Notes: generated by a model not told the origin, from the letters alone. A stretch of 21,787 nt of DNA from Kangiellaceae bacterium (GCA_030590405.1 JAUUYO010000015.1:1-21787); one strand, 5' to 3'. Counted from the first letter of the stretch, positions 13,644 through 21,719 are shown. Translations and numbers: made by a program.

Positions 13644-15278
13644 TTAACCCACACCTTTTATCTTAAATTTTTTCGCCGCCGCGATAAAGCTGGTAAATAA
13701 TGGATGACCATCACGCGGTGTTGAGGTGAATTCTGGATGGAATTGAACCCCGATATACCAGGGATGATCAGGAATTTCGATGGTTTCAACCAAATCATTT
13801 AAACTTGAACGCCCGGATATTTTTAATCCACACTCTTCTAATTGTGAAACATAGTTTTCGTTCACTTCGTAACGGTGGCGATGCCGTTCGTTAATTTTTT
13901 TGCTGGCGTATATTTCAGCTAGTTTAGAATCACCGGCCAGAAAGGCTGGCTGAGCACCAAGCCGCATCGTTCCACCTAAATCAGAATCACTATTCCTTTG
14001 CTCAACCGAACCATCTTTATTGATCCATTCGGTGATTAACCCGATCACAGGATATTTTGTCTCATTGCAAAATTCAGAACTATGGGCATTTTTCAGATTA
14101 GCACAGTTTCTGGCATATTCGATCACTGTCACCTGCATTCCCAGGCAAATCCCAAGATAAGGCACTTTGTTGGTTCTGGCATATTCTGCCGCCAGTATTT
14201 TCCCTTCTACACCGCGCTCCCCAAAACCGCCGGGCACCAGGATCGCATTAGAATTATCGAGCAAACCAACGCCTTTCTTTTCAATATCTTGCGCATCGAT
14301 AAAATCGATTTTAACGGTCAATCGGTTTTGTAATCCGGCATGTTTTAATGATTCGATCAAGGATTTATATGCTTCGGTTAAATCCATGTATTTGCCGACC
14401 ATAGCAATTCGCACTTCACCGTTTGGGTTAGCTTCCGCATAAAGTACCTGCTCCCATTCAGTCAGGTCAACTTCTTGCTCGGGCAATTTGAATCTTTCGC
14501 TGATCAATCTTTCTAACCCTTGCGTATTCAAGATTGCTGGAATTTTGTAAATGCTATCAACGTCTCTTAGAGAAATAACTGCTTTTTCGTCAACATTGGT
14601 AAATAAAGCAATTTTGGCCTTTTCTGATGCGGGCAGACTTCGATCGGATCGGCAAATCAAAATGTCAGGCTGAATACCGATCGACCTTAATTCTTTGACT
14701 GAGTGTTGGGTGGGTTTGGTTTTGAGTTCACCTGCAACCGCGATATAAGGAAGCAAGGTCAGGTGCATAAACAAAGCGCGCTCTCGGCCTAACTCATATC
14801 CCAGCTGTCGAATCGCTTCAAGAAAAGGTAAGGACTCGATATCACCAACGGTTCCGCCAATTTCAACCAGCGCAATGTCTGCGTCACCGGCCCCTTTAAT
14901 CACTTTGCTTTTTATTTCATCGGTAATATGGGGAATAACTTGCACTGTACCGCCAAGATATTCGCCTTTTCGCTCCTTGCGAATTACATCGGCATAAACT
15001 CTACCGGTCGTAAAATTGTTAGCCTGAGACATGCGAGTACGGATGAATCTTTCGTAGGGCCCTAAATCAAGATCGGTCTCTGCGCCATCATCGGTAACAA
15101 ATACTTCACCATGCTGAAAGGGACTCATGGTGCCGGGATCCACGTTAATATAGGGGTCCAGTTTAAGCATGGTGACTTTTTGGCCACGTGACTCCAATAG
15201 AGCGGCTAAAGAACCCGCCGCAATGCCTTTACCCAGAGAGGAGACCACGCCACCCGTCACAAATATAAATTTAGTCAT
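13644..15278 (-). CDS. pyrG: CTP synthase
   Basis: Aminates UTP to CTP using ATP and glutamine. The 544-residue enzyme has the N-terminal synthetase domain (about 1-266) with the P-loop-like 'FVTGGVVSSLGKGIAAGSLA', 'DPYINVDPGTMSPFQHGEVF', 'VQVIPHITDEIK' and 'EIGGTVGDIESLPF'. A C-terminal class I glutamine amidotransferase domain follows, with oxyanion segment 'VPGGFGERG', nucleophile Cys in 'YLGICLGMQ' (about residue 380), and the His/Glu pair in 'VQFHPEFTS'. The length matches E. coli (545). It is the first gene of the large minus-strand cluster and carries a leader of about 140 bases with a hairpin behind a likely extended -10 promoter. Its stop is one base from the kdsA start. Confidence 0.97.
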   Translation of the reverse strand: MTKFIFVTGGVVSSLGKGIAAGSLAALLESRGQKVTMLKLDPYINVDPGTMSPFQHGEVFVTDDGAETDLDLGPYERFIRTRMSQANNFTTGRVYADVIRKERKGEYLGGTVQVIPHITDEIKSKVIKGAGDADIALVEIGGTVGDIESLPFLEAIRQLGYELGRERALFMHLTLLPYIAVAGELKTKPTQHSVKELRSIGIQPDILICRSDRSLPASEKAKIALFTNVDEKAVISLRDVDSIYKIPAILNTQGLERLISERFKLPEQEVDLTEWEQVLYAEANPNGEVRIAMVGKYMDLTEAYKSLIESLKHAGLQNRLTVKIDFIDAQDIEKKGVGLLDNSNAILVPGGFGERGVEGKILAAEYARTNKVPYLGICLGMQVTVIEYARNCANLKNAHSSEFCNETKYPVIGLITEWINKDGSVEQRNSDSDLGGTMRLGAQPAFLAGDSKLAEIYASKKINERHRHRYEVNENYVSQLEECGLKISGRSSLNDLVETIEIPDHPWYIGVQFHPEFTSTPRDGHPLFTSFIAAAKKFKIKGVG

Positions 15279-15347
15279 TAAAATTCGCCAAATAAGTCTT
15301 ATACTTCAATTAATTAGAGAGACAACCCTGCTTTTATTTAAACATAG

Positions 15348-15383
15348 AACAATCACCAAAATGGTTAAATTTTGTTGATTGTT
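15348..15383 (-). promoter_or_regulatory. Long hairpin in the pyrG leader
   Basis: An inverted repeat with outer stem AACAATCA/TGATTGTT (8 bp), one mismatch, inner stem CAAAAT/ATTTTG (6 bp) and a six-base loop lies 70 bases upstream of the pyrG start, inside the predicted leader. No U-run follows directly, so it is not a simple attenuator. It could be a protein or RNA binding element. Confidence 0.45.
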
Positions 15384-15427
15384 ACGCTTTGATCAGGAAA
15401 TTAGAGATGTCTTTAGGACGGGAAAAA

Positions 15428-15436
15428 ATTATACCA
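15428..15436 (-). promoter_or_regulatory. Candidate pyrG promoter (extended -10)
   Basis: On the minus strand TGGTATAAT combines a perfect -10 hexamer (15428-15433) with a TGn extension. No good -35 is seen, as is usual with extended -10 promoters. The six to eight bases after the -10, where transcription should begin, are a pyrimidine run (five T then three C). Confidence 0.5.
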
Positions 15437-15498
15437 AATAAAACCGTTGGAATCACGGAGAATAATGCTCAATTAACTATCTTAAGCTTAATTCCGTT

Positions 15499-16389
15499 TT
15501 ATGAATTTTCGTTCAAATTAGTCATTAACTTTTCATGAACTTGCAACTTGTTGACCGCTAACGGACCGAGTTCCCTTGCGGTTAAACTTAAAAGACCTTC
15601 AATAAAGATGCAATTAGCGGCGAGACTGTTAGTGTAATACTGGCCGCCAGTCGGCACAATCACTGAAGCGGTGGCGTGATCATTGAGTGGCGAGAGAAAT
15701 GAGTCTGTAATGACTAACACTTTACAAGCCTGATTTTTAACTGCCGCAGCAATATCAATGGTTAAGTTTGAATAAGGCGCAGAACTAAAAATAACCACTA
15801 AGTCATTCTTTTTTAATTGACCAAGCGCGATCGCCAGACCGTGTTCGTATTGCCCCAGAATTTGCACGTTATGCCTGATTAGACACAATCCGTACCTTAA
15901 TACATTAGCCATCGCCGAGGATTGTTTGTGTCCAAAGATAAACACCCGATTTGAGCGAGCCAATAGATGAATACTTTTGTCGATCACCTCATTGCTATTC
16001 TTATTTATGCAAAAGCGCATATTTTCTATGGTGGTGGTTAGCTGATTTTCAAAAACACATTCGGGGTTATCAGCTTTGTTATCGATCAACAATTTTACCT
16101 TTTGACTATAATAATCACTCGGTATTTTAGTTCGCTGCTTAAAAACCAGCTGAAACTGGTTGAATCCCTGATAACCCAATAATTTTGCAAGTCGAGTAAT
16201 GGACGCCGGACTAATATCGGTCTGCTCCGCAAGTGTGACAATATTGTTGATAGCAACGCTATCCGGATCGTTAACCATCTGGATCAGTGCCTTTAAGCTC
16301 TTTTTGCCGACATCCAGCTTAATATCGCCCTGGCGTTGCATAATCAGGAATTGACGCAATGTTTCAAAATTCTCGGGAGGGAATTTCAT
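15499..16389 (-). CDS. MurR/RpiR family transcriptional regulator (HTH + SIS)
   Basis: A transcription factor of the RpiR type. The N-terminal helix-turn-helix domain includes 'VTLAEQTDISPASITRLAKL' and 'GYQGFNQFQLVF' (roughly residues 50-85). The C-terminal half is a SIS sugar-isomerase-like domain, with 'RVFIFGHKQSSAMANVLRYG' and 'LKKNDLVVIFSSAPYSNLTI', expected to bind a phosphosugar or related ligand. The frame opens 12 codons earlier with TTG (16425), but the ATG at 16389 has GAGGAA nine bases upstream and is preferred (296 residues). A terminator separates it from the receptor gene upstream and a 220-base gap from pyrG downstream, so it is probably transcribed alone. Its target and ligand cannot be read from the sequence. 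Confidence 0.85.
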   Translation of the reverse strand: MKFPPENFETLRQFLIMQRQGDIKLDVGKKSLKALIQMVNDPDSVAINNIVTLAEQTDISPASITRLAKLLGYQGFNQFQLVFKQRTKIPSDYYSQKVKLLIDNKADNPECVFENQLTTTIENMRFCINKNSNEVIDKSIHLLARSNRVFIFGHKQSSAMANVLRYGLCLIRHNVQILGQYEHGLAIALGQLKKNDLVVIFSSAPYSNLTIDIAAAVKNQACKVLVITDSFLSPLNDHATASVIVPTGGQYYTNSLAANCIFIEGLLSLTARELGPLAVNKLQVHEKLMTNLNENS

Positions 16390-16463
16390 TTTTAGCGGTT
16401 CCTCAATTGATTTTTCGGTATACAAATTAACAATCTTATTTTAGGACGGCACAACTTGAATGT

Positions 16464-16491
16464 AAAAGGCCACGTATAAACGTGGCCTTTT
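16464..16491 (-). terminator. Terminator after the TonB-dependent receptor gene
   Basis: A perfect 11-bp stem (AAAAGGCCACG/CGTGGCCTTTT) with a six-base loop lies 65 bases beyond the receptor stop codon. On the minus strand the stem ends in four T. It is nearly symmetrical and could act in both directions. Confidence 0.85.
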
Positions 16492-16555
16492 GGCAGTTCC
16501 AATCATTAGCGCCCAAGCGCTAATATAACCAGAGTTTTTCTACAAAAATCGTACT

Positions 16556-19420
16556 TTATAGATCGTAAGACGCTCTCAAGTACCATGACCCACCTTCATA
16601 GTTAGCGGCACTACGACGAGGGTATTGTAGGCCAACACTTTGACGATTAGCGATTGTACCATCTGGACCACTGTCAATTTCACCAATGAACTCATCAAAG
16701 ATATTAGAAAAACCTAATTTCATCTTTAATGATTCATTTACCTGGTAGCCTAATTCTGCATCAAGGTAAATAATTGAATCTATTTCAGAGCTAACAGAAC
16801 CTGGCTTTATTGTAACGCCATCACTTTCTATAGTTCCGCCTTTCGTTCCACGTTCATCATAATGTGAGCCATAGAAGTTTGCACGAAGCATCAAGCTCCA
16901 ATCATCACCGAACGCAGTGTTAGCCGCTAAAGTGAATCTGGAATTTGGGTAGTTATTCTGAATATCTTCTATAGTGCCATCTGAAACAGGCTGAATGCCA
17001 CCAATAGAACGTTGTCCAACAACTTCAATTTCGTTAAATCCATAGGCGAATGAAATATCCGTAGATGTCATTTCTGACCATTCAAAATTAGTTGTTAAAA
17101 CCAAATCAAACCCAGTATGTTCTACATCCAAAGCATTGGTATAAAATGAAATCGTTTGATCTTCCAAAATTCCATCAGGATCTACAAACTGTATATCACC
17201 CGTTCGATAAATACGATCGTCAACACTGATTTTATACAGATCGAAAGTTAGAGTCGTGCTTTCGCCAAAATCAGAAGTTATCCCCAAACTAATACTGGTT
17301 GACTCTTCTTCTTTGATTGCCTGACCACCAGTCGCAACAGCTCTTGGGTCTGTCGCAGGGATCAATCCTTCTTCAACTTGCGCCCCAGTAACGCCGTCAA
17401 AGGTTGTAATAGTCGTACGAACATTTGACTGGCCGGGAGTTGGAGCATGGAAGCCTGTAGAAATCGCACCGCGGATAGCTATATCATCTGTAACATGGTA
17501 TCTCGTCGCAATCTTGCCATTGACCGTGTTTCCAAAGTCTGAAAACTCTTCAAAACGAAGTGCATATTGCAAGAATAAATCATCAGTCACATCATGCTCT
17601 AAATCAGCATAGATTGCGAAGTTGTTACGAGCAAATTCGCCAGCATCCTGTGGAGAGATACCTTTAAAACCACTGGAACCAGCTCCTAAATAAGAAGACT
17701 CTTCTCCGGCTTTAGCGGTATAAACTTCTTCTCGCCATTCCGCACCATAAGCTAAATTGAGGTTATCTCCAATAGGCGTTGAAAAATCGGCATTCAAGTT
17801 AATTTCTCGTTGTGCGTATCCACCAACGTTAAAATCCATTTGAGGAATTTCCAGACTTGCCGTTAACCCTAAGCCTGGGTTGATGGTATTGTTAAGGAAG
17901 TAATCTAATACATTTCTACCGTAACTCATGCTGATATCAAAGTAGGTTCCGCCAGCAGTATCACCGTCAATTCCTGTGATAAAACTAAAATCAGTTTGAT
18001 CACCGTCAAGAAATGGAGTGAAACCGACATCCGCTTGTACGCCTGTAAAACCATCAAAAACGAATCCGCCGATAAGATCTCCATTATCGTCTCTTTGTCG
18101 TAGTATAGAATGTTCTGTATTACGGTAGAAGAAACGATAACGACCAGATGTTTCAGCATAACTCATTCTGGCATAAAGTTGATGACCGCCGCCTAATTCC
18201 AGGCCCATGTTAGTAAAAGTTCTTAAGGCATCGGTTTCAGGTCGTCCCCAAGTTTGAGTAAATGGCGCGTCGCCAAATGGAGAATCTGCGCCAACTCCTG
18301 AAACACCAGCATCTAATAGTGCTTGAGCGTCTGCTCGAATAATTCCTCGAGATAACGCATCATTATCAGAATACTCTAAACTAAAGTTCATAAAAGACTC
18401 TTCAGTTGGAGCAAATCCTTTATTAAAACCAAATTTGAGGCTTGTCTCACCTTCATAATGTTGGCCATATTGTAGCTCGACTAAACCACCTTCTGAATCA
18501 TCTTTAGTGACAAAGTTGATAACACCCGCGATAGCATCTGAACCGTACTGAGAAGCGGCACCGTCACGCAGTACTTCAACTCTTTTAAGTGCAATTGAAG
18601 GGATCATTCCGATATCAACGCCATGTGCGCCATTACCGGCAGCGGGCGCAAAAAATTGTACCAAAGCAGAGCGGTGTCGACGTTTGCCATCAACTAAAAC
18701 TAAAGTTTGGTCAGGCGCTGTTCCACGTAAGGAGGTTGGACGTACAAACGCACTACCGTCTCCTGTTGCTGGTGTTGCGGTGTAACTAGGAATTAAAGCT
18801 TTCAGGTTATCGGTTAGATCAACAGTTCCCCCCATTGAATTTAAGTCATCGGCGTTGAGAATATCAACAGGAACCGGAGAATCAGCTACGGTTCGTGTTT
18901 TTTGACTACGCGAACCGACAATTAAGACTGTTTCAGACTCATCTGCTCCAGCGTCACTCGAATCTTGAGCAGTAGCGACTGTGGGAGCAAAAATAGCCGC
19001 TAAAAGCGTCGCTATTATGCTACGTTTAGGCATTTTATTCATTTGTTGTTCTTCCTTCTTTAGTTTCGATTTTATTAGTATAGATAGTTGCCCACTTTGG
19101 TTAATTTCAGCTTTTAGATCAGTCTTTTCCAATAGGACGGTCATTCCATCCATAATGGTATACCGGCCTAACAACCGGTTTGCTTGCCTGTTCTTCATCT
19201 CATCAAATGGAAAAAGCAAGGTAATGTTGGACTGCTCTGCAAAACTAATTAACGACAAGTCGGCCCTTTGCTTCGGGATATCGAAATTAAAGGTCTTTGC
19301 CTTTTCTTTTTCTGCTGCAGTGTTTAAGTCAGATTCTGTCGCAAAAACTCTACCTGATGGGCTATAACATAAAACAACAAAAACACAACTTAACAGCAAT
19401 TTTCCATATCCCAAATGCAT
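16556..19420 (-). CDS. TonB-dependent outer-membrane receptor with N-terminal STN signalling domain and an internal second signal peptide
   Basis: Numbering is from the ATG at 19519, the outer limit of the frame (987 residues). I start at the ATG at 19420 (residue 34), where a normal signal peptide begins ('MHLGYGKLLLSCVFVVLCY'..'RVFA', cleavage near 60); the 33 residues before it are not signal-like and have no ribosome-binding site. Residues ~77-150 are an STN domain ('FNFDIPKQRADLSLISFAEQ', 'LLGRYTIMDGMTVLLEKT'). A second complete signal peptide begins at Met 160 ('MPKRSIIATLLAAIF', ATA|Q cleavage near 184), with its own ribosome-binding site. It is followed by a TonB box ('ETVLIVGSR', 196-204) and the plug domain ('SLRGTAPDQTLVLVDGKRRH', 'VEVLRDGAASQYGSDAIAGV', to ~340). 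A 22-strand-type barrel runs to the C-terminus ('WYLRASYDL'). Receptors with STN domains signal through FecR and FecI, both encoded divergently. The substrate is unknown; the plug sequence fits the large receptor clan of aquatic heterotrophs. Confidence 0.9.
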   Translation of the reverse strand: MHLGYGKLLLSCVFVVLCYSPSGRVFATESDLNTAAEKEKAKTFNFDIPKQRADLSLISFAEQSNITLLFPFDEMKNRQANRLLGRYTIMDGMTVLLEKTDLKAEINQSGQLSILIKSKLKKEEQQMNKMPKRSIIATLLAAIFAPTVATAQDSSDAGADESETVLIVGSRSQKTRTVADSPVPVDILNADDLNSMGGTVDLTDNLKALIPSYTATPATGDGSAFVRPTSLRGTAPDQTLVLVDGKRRHRSALVQFFAPAAGNGAHGVDIGMIPSIALKRVEVLRDGAASQYGSDAIAGVINFVTKDDSEGGLVELQYGQHYEGETSLKFGFNKGFAPTEESFMNFSLEYSDNDALSRGIIRADAQALLDAGVSGVGADSPFGDAPFTQTWGRPETDALRTFTNMGLELGGGHQLYARMSYAETSGRYRFFYRNTEHSILRQRDDNGDLIGGFVFDGFTGVQADVGFTPFLDGDQTDFSFITGIDGDTAGGTYFDISMSYGRNVLDYFLNNTINPGLGLTASLEIPQMDFNVGGYAQREINLNADFSTPIGDNLNLAYGAEWREEVYTAKAGEESSYLGAGSSGFKGISPQDAGEFARNNFAIYADLEHDVTDDLFLQYALRFEEFSDFGNTVNGKIATRYHVTDDIAIRGAISTGFHAPTPGQSNVRTTITTFDGVTGAQVEEGLIPATDPRAVATGGQAIKEEESTSISLGITSDFGESTTLTFDLYKISVDDRIYRTGDIQFVDPDGILEDQTISFYTNALDVEHTGFDLVLTTNFEWSEMTSTDISFAYGFNEIEVVGQRSIGGIQPVSDGTIEDIQNNYPNSRFTLAANTAFGDDWSLMLRANFYGSHYDERGTKGGTIESDGVTIKPGSVSSEIDSIIYLDAELGYQVNESLKMKLGFSNIFDEFIGEIDSGPDGTIANRQSVGLQYPRRSAANYEGGSWYLRASYDL
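19040..19060 (-). promoter_or_regulatory. Internal ribosome-binding site and ATG inside the receptor frame
   Basis: On the minus strand AAGGAAG is followed eight bases later by ATG (19042-19040), in frame with the receptor. It opens an 828-residue product that has its own signal peptide, TonB box, plug and barrel but no STN domain. A second in-frame ATG lies three codons on. Confidence 0.6.
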
Positions 19421-19789
19421 GGAATTCCACCACACATAACAAAGAGACGAATGGTCGAGAATTTTCCTCCATAAAGAATTAATTGTTGTTATCAATTTTT
19501 TTATTATCAGTTTTATCATATTGTATGATTGCGAATGCCCTAATTGGCCTTAATCCAGCCCTTTTGCTTATCCCCACCTTAGATGGGATAAATCCGTAAA
19601 TCTTAATATTCAAGGATTATACCTGCCTTATCAACCGCATGTATAAAGAAAGGATGCAACAAAAGTAATATTTTATCCGATATTTTAGCTCAATCAGCAA
19701 CTTAGAGCGTATTTTTAGAAACAATATATTACTTTTCCCAGAAACCGGGTCTGGCTGAGAGCTGATGTTAAAATAGGGATAAGAAGCGT

Positions 19790-19823
19790 GGTATGGTGGA
19801 TAAACTGGTATGGTGGATAAACT
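19790..19823. repeat. Perfect 17-bp tandem duplication upstream of fecI
   Basis: The 17-mer ggtatggtggataaact occurs twice head to tail with no mismatch (19790-19806, 19807-19823). It directly precedes the hairpin at 19825-19858 and lies about 105-140 bases before the fecI start. It could be a duplicated binding site or recent slippage. Confidence 0.9.
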
Positions 19824-19824
19824 G

Positions 19825-19858
19825 TGTTCAGTCGTCTTAATAGTAAGACGACTGAACA
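19825..19858. promoter_or_regulatory. Perfect 15-bp inverted repeat in front of fecI
   Basis: tgttcagtcgtctta and its exact reverse complement flank a four-base loop (ATAG). No T-run follows on either strand, so this is not a standard terminator. Being 70 bases upstream of the fecI start, it is an operator or leader-RNA hairpin candidate. Confidence 0.6.
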
Positions 19859-19928
19859 AGTAATGAAAAGATTCAAAAGACCATCAATCAATATCATGTA
19901 TTTGGAGTCCATTTGATAGAAAAACACT

Positions 19929-20501
19929 ATGACGAATGACAAAATATTTCATAAGATATATTTAGCATCGAGAGGCGGCTTATCTCGAATACTATCTCAA
20001 ATGGTGCCTCCTCACGAAATTGAAGATATCGTTCAGGAAACTTATGTTCGGATATGCCAAATAGAAAATAAGGACAGAATTTCATCGCCTAAGTCATTTA
20101 TGTTCAAAACAGCGCGCAATTTAGCATTAGACTATTTAAAACAATCAAATGTGAAATTGGTAGATCGTGTGGAAAACATGCAGGAATTAGAGTACCTGCT
20201 GAGTGATGAAAACAAAGATGAAATGTATGAAAGTGCTCTAATTGATAATGAATTCTCTCACTTTTGTGATGCTGTCAGACAATTACCGGTGCAGTGTCGA
20301 AAAGTTTTTGTTTTGAAAAAAGTTTATGGTAGCTCTCAGCGAGAAATAGCTGCACATTTAAATATAAGTGAAAGTACCGTGGAAAAACATGTTGCCAATG
20401 GCATGAAACGTTGCACCCAATACATGCGAAAAATGAACAGTCACTCTAATAAGAGCGAGCATAACTTGCCTGAAAATATCACAGGAGTTACTCATGACTA
20501 A
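19929..20501 (+). CDS. FecI-like ECF sigma-70 family sigma factor
   Basis: An extracytoplasmic-function sigma factor of the FecI group, expected to direct RNA polymerase to the receptor promoter. Region 2 is at residues ~8-75, with the characteristic 'HEIEDIVQETYVRICQIE' and 'SFMFKTARNLALDYLKQ'. Region 4 lies at ~118-172, with 'LPVQCRKVFVLKKVYGSSQR' followed by the helix-turn-helix 'EIAAHLNISESTVEKHVANG'. No anti-sigma or extra C-terminal domain is attached; 190 residues is a normal length. The ATG has only a weak ribosome-binding site. Its stop overlaps the fecR start by eight bases, so the pair is coupled. Activity is expected to be controlled by the adjacent FecR. Confidence 0.92.
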   Translation: MTNDKIFHKIYLASRGGLSRILSQMVPPHEIEDIVQETYVRICQIENKDRISSPKSFMFKTARNLALDYLKQSNVKLVDRVENMQELEYLLSDENKDEMYESALIDNEFSHFCDAVRQLPVQCRKVFVLKKVYGSSQREIAAHLNISESTVEKHVANGMKRCTQYMRKMNSHSNKSEHNLPENITGVTHD

Positions 20502-21609
20502 TATCCATTCAATCCATGAACAGCGTAATCTCAAGCAAAATTCTTTGAATCTTGAGAACCTTCGGCTGGATGCCGCCAGTGACTGGGTTGCTAAAATAGA
20601 TCGAGATTTAAGCCCGCTAGAAAAACAGTCGTTGCAAAAGTGGTTAGCGACTCCTGAAAATATGACGATTTTATTAGAGGTTGCACACCTTTGGGATAAA
20701 ATGGATGAACTTCGCAGGTTAGCTGATTTATTTCCACAAAGCCCCTCTGCCGATAAAGGCAGGCGCTCAAAAAAATGGGCTGGCACATTAGTCGCTTCAG
20801 TTGTGATGCTATTAACCGCTGGCATTTATATGAATACAAATGAGCAAGCATTTTTTATTCAACAACCATCGACAGCAGAAACTAACCTATCAAAAATACT
20901 TCAAACCAATATTGGAGAAAGTGATACTTTCAATTTGCCTGATGGTAGCAAAATCGTATTAAATACCAATACCCTGGCTGAAATTAAATTTACTCCAGCA
21001 GCAAGAATCATTGACCTCAAGCGAGGTGAAATTCATATTGATGTTGCCCACGACAAAATACGTCCATTGAGTGTTATTGTTGGCGGTAAAGTGATTCAAG
21101 CAGTTGGCACCGCATTTAATGTCGAAGTGCGAAATAACTCGATTGAACTCATTGTGACGGACGGAAAAGTGTTAGTGGCACCCGCACAAGAAGACTTATT
21201 ACTGAGCGATGCTAAAAATGTGATCGTTAATCTTCCTGAAAGTTCGATGGCTATCTCGAAAGGTGAAAAAATCAACTTAACGATGGCAGGGCAACCCGAA
21301 GAAAATAAAGTTGAGGAAAAGGTGGTTAAAGTTGCCCCCATTGAAATAGCCGCGAGTCTTTCCTGGCGTACTGGTAACTTGATCTTTAGAGGTGAATCCC
21401 TGGCTGAAGCGATGACTGAAATCAGCCGTTACAGCGATGTTAAATTTGAGCTGGATGATGATGTCGATCTAAAGAAAATACGCGTTGCAGGCATGTTTAG
21501 AACTGGGGATATATCCGGATTACTCAATGTGCTCGAACAAAATTTTAATATCCGCCATGAACGGATTAATGAGCAAAAAATATTCCTTAGACTTGCAAAG
21601 TTTGAATAA
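20494..21609 (+). CDS. FecR-like anti-sigma factor / signal transducer
   Basis: A single-pass inner-membrane regulator that holds or activates FecI in response to the receptor. Domains in order: a cytoplasmic FecR N-terminal domain (~24-80, 'AASDWVAKIDRDLSPLEKQ', 'WLATPENMTILLEVAHLWDK'); one membrane helix (~96-113, 'AGTLVASVVMLLTAGIYM'). The periplasmic FecR domain follows (~130-235, 'FNLPDGSKIVLNTNTLAEIK', 'RGEIHIDVAHDKIRPLSV', 'VGTAFNVEVRNNSIELIV'). A C-terminal STN-like/DUF4974 domain ends the protein (~290-369, 'LSWRTGNLIFRGESLAEAMT', 'ISGLLNVLEQNFNI'). This last part is what contacts the receptor STN domain in known systems. AGGAG lies seven bases before the ATG. No gene follows within the remaining 178 bases. 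Confidence 0.93.
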   Translation: MTNIHSIHEQRNLKQNSLNLENLRLDAASDWVAKIDRDLSPLEKQSLQKWLATPENMTILLEVAHLWDKMDELRRLADLFPQSPSADKGRRSKKWAGTLVASVVMLLTAGIYMNTNEQAFFIQQPSTAETNLSKILQTNIGESDTFNLPDGSKIVLNTNTLAEIKFTPAARIIDLKRGEIHIDVAHDKIRPLSVIVGGKVIQAVGTAFNVEVRNNSIELIVTDGKVLVAPAQEDLLLSDAKNVIVNLPESSMAISKGEKINLTMAGQPEENKVEEKVVKVAPIEIAASLSWRTGNLIFRGESLAEAMTEISRYSDVKFELDDDVDLKKIRVAGMFRTGDISGLLNVLEQNFNIRHERINEQKIFLRLAKFE

Positions 21610-21719
21610 CATCTTCCTTTGATCTAGCCGAAGATGGGTCGAAATGTTTGCTTTCTACCTTGTTCTTTTAATTTTTTAAAATCTAAAACCCTTCTTAACT
21701 ATTCAGCATAATACTCACT

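Larger units (their letters stand above)
19520..19928. other. Divergent control region between receptor and fecI
   Basis: The region is AT-rich and without a convincing gene; three small frames here are incidental. It must hold the promoters of the receptor (minus) and of fecI-fecR (plus), but I cannot place them with confidence. Visible structure: a 7-bp inverted repeat at 19568-19591 on the receptor side, a perfect 17-bp tandem duplication at 19790-19823, and a perfect 15-bp hairpin at 19825-19858 in front of fecI. Confidence 0.6.

Noticed and set aside
13644..13654. GTG start of kdsA overlapping the end of pyrG
   Set aside because: The ATG at 13642 restores the family N-terminus; the four extra residues are not needed and the GTG has no better ribosome-binding site.
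18981..19367. Plus-strand open frame of 128 codons opposite the receptor N-terminus
   Set aside because: Hydrophobic composition mirrors the complementary signal-peptide and STN coding strand; no ribosome-binding site or homology signal.
19466..19470. Perfect GGAGG on the receptor strand as a ribosome-binding site
   Set aside because: No ATG, GTG or TTG in the receptor frame lies within 5-12 bases downstream; the next in-frame candidates are about 30 and 45 bases away.
19480..19525. A/T-rich 'gataaaactgataataa' as a Fur box
   Set aside because: It matches the 19-bp Fur consensus poorly and lies within the first codons of the longest receptor frame; A/T-richness alone explains the resemblance.
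19617..19942. Small minus-strand open frames in the receptor-fecI gap
   Set aside because: They overlap each other, cover the duplicated 17-mer and hairpin, lack ribosome-binding sites and show no family resemblance.
21610..21636. CATCTTC/GAAGATG inverted repeat after fecR as terminator
   Set aside because: Only 7 bp with a 13-base loop and no T-run directly after it; too weak to call.
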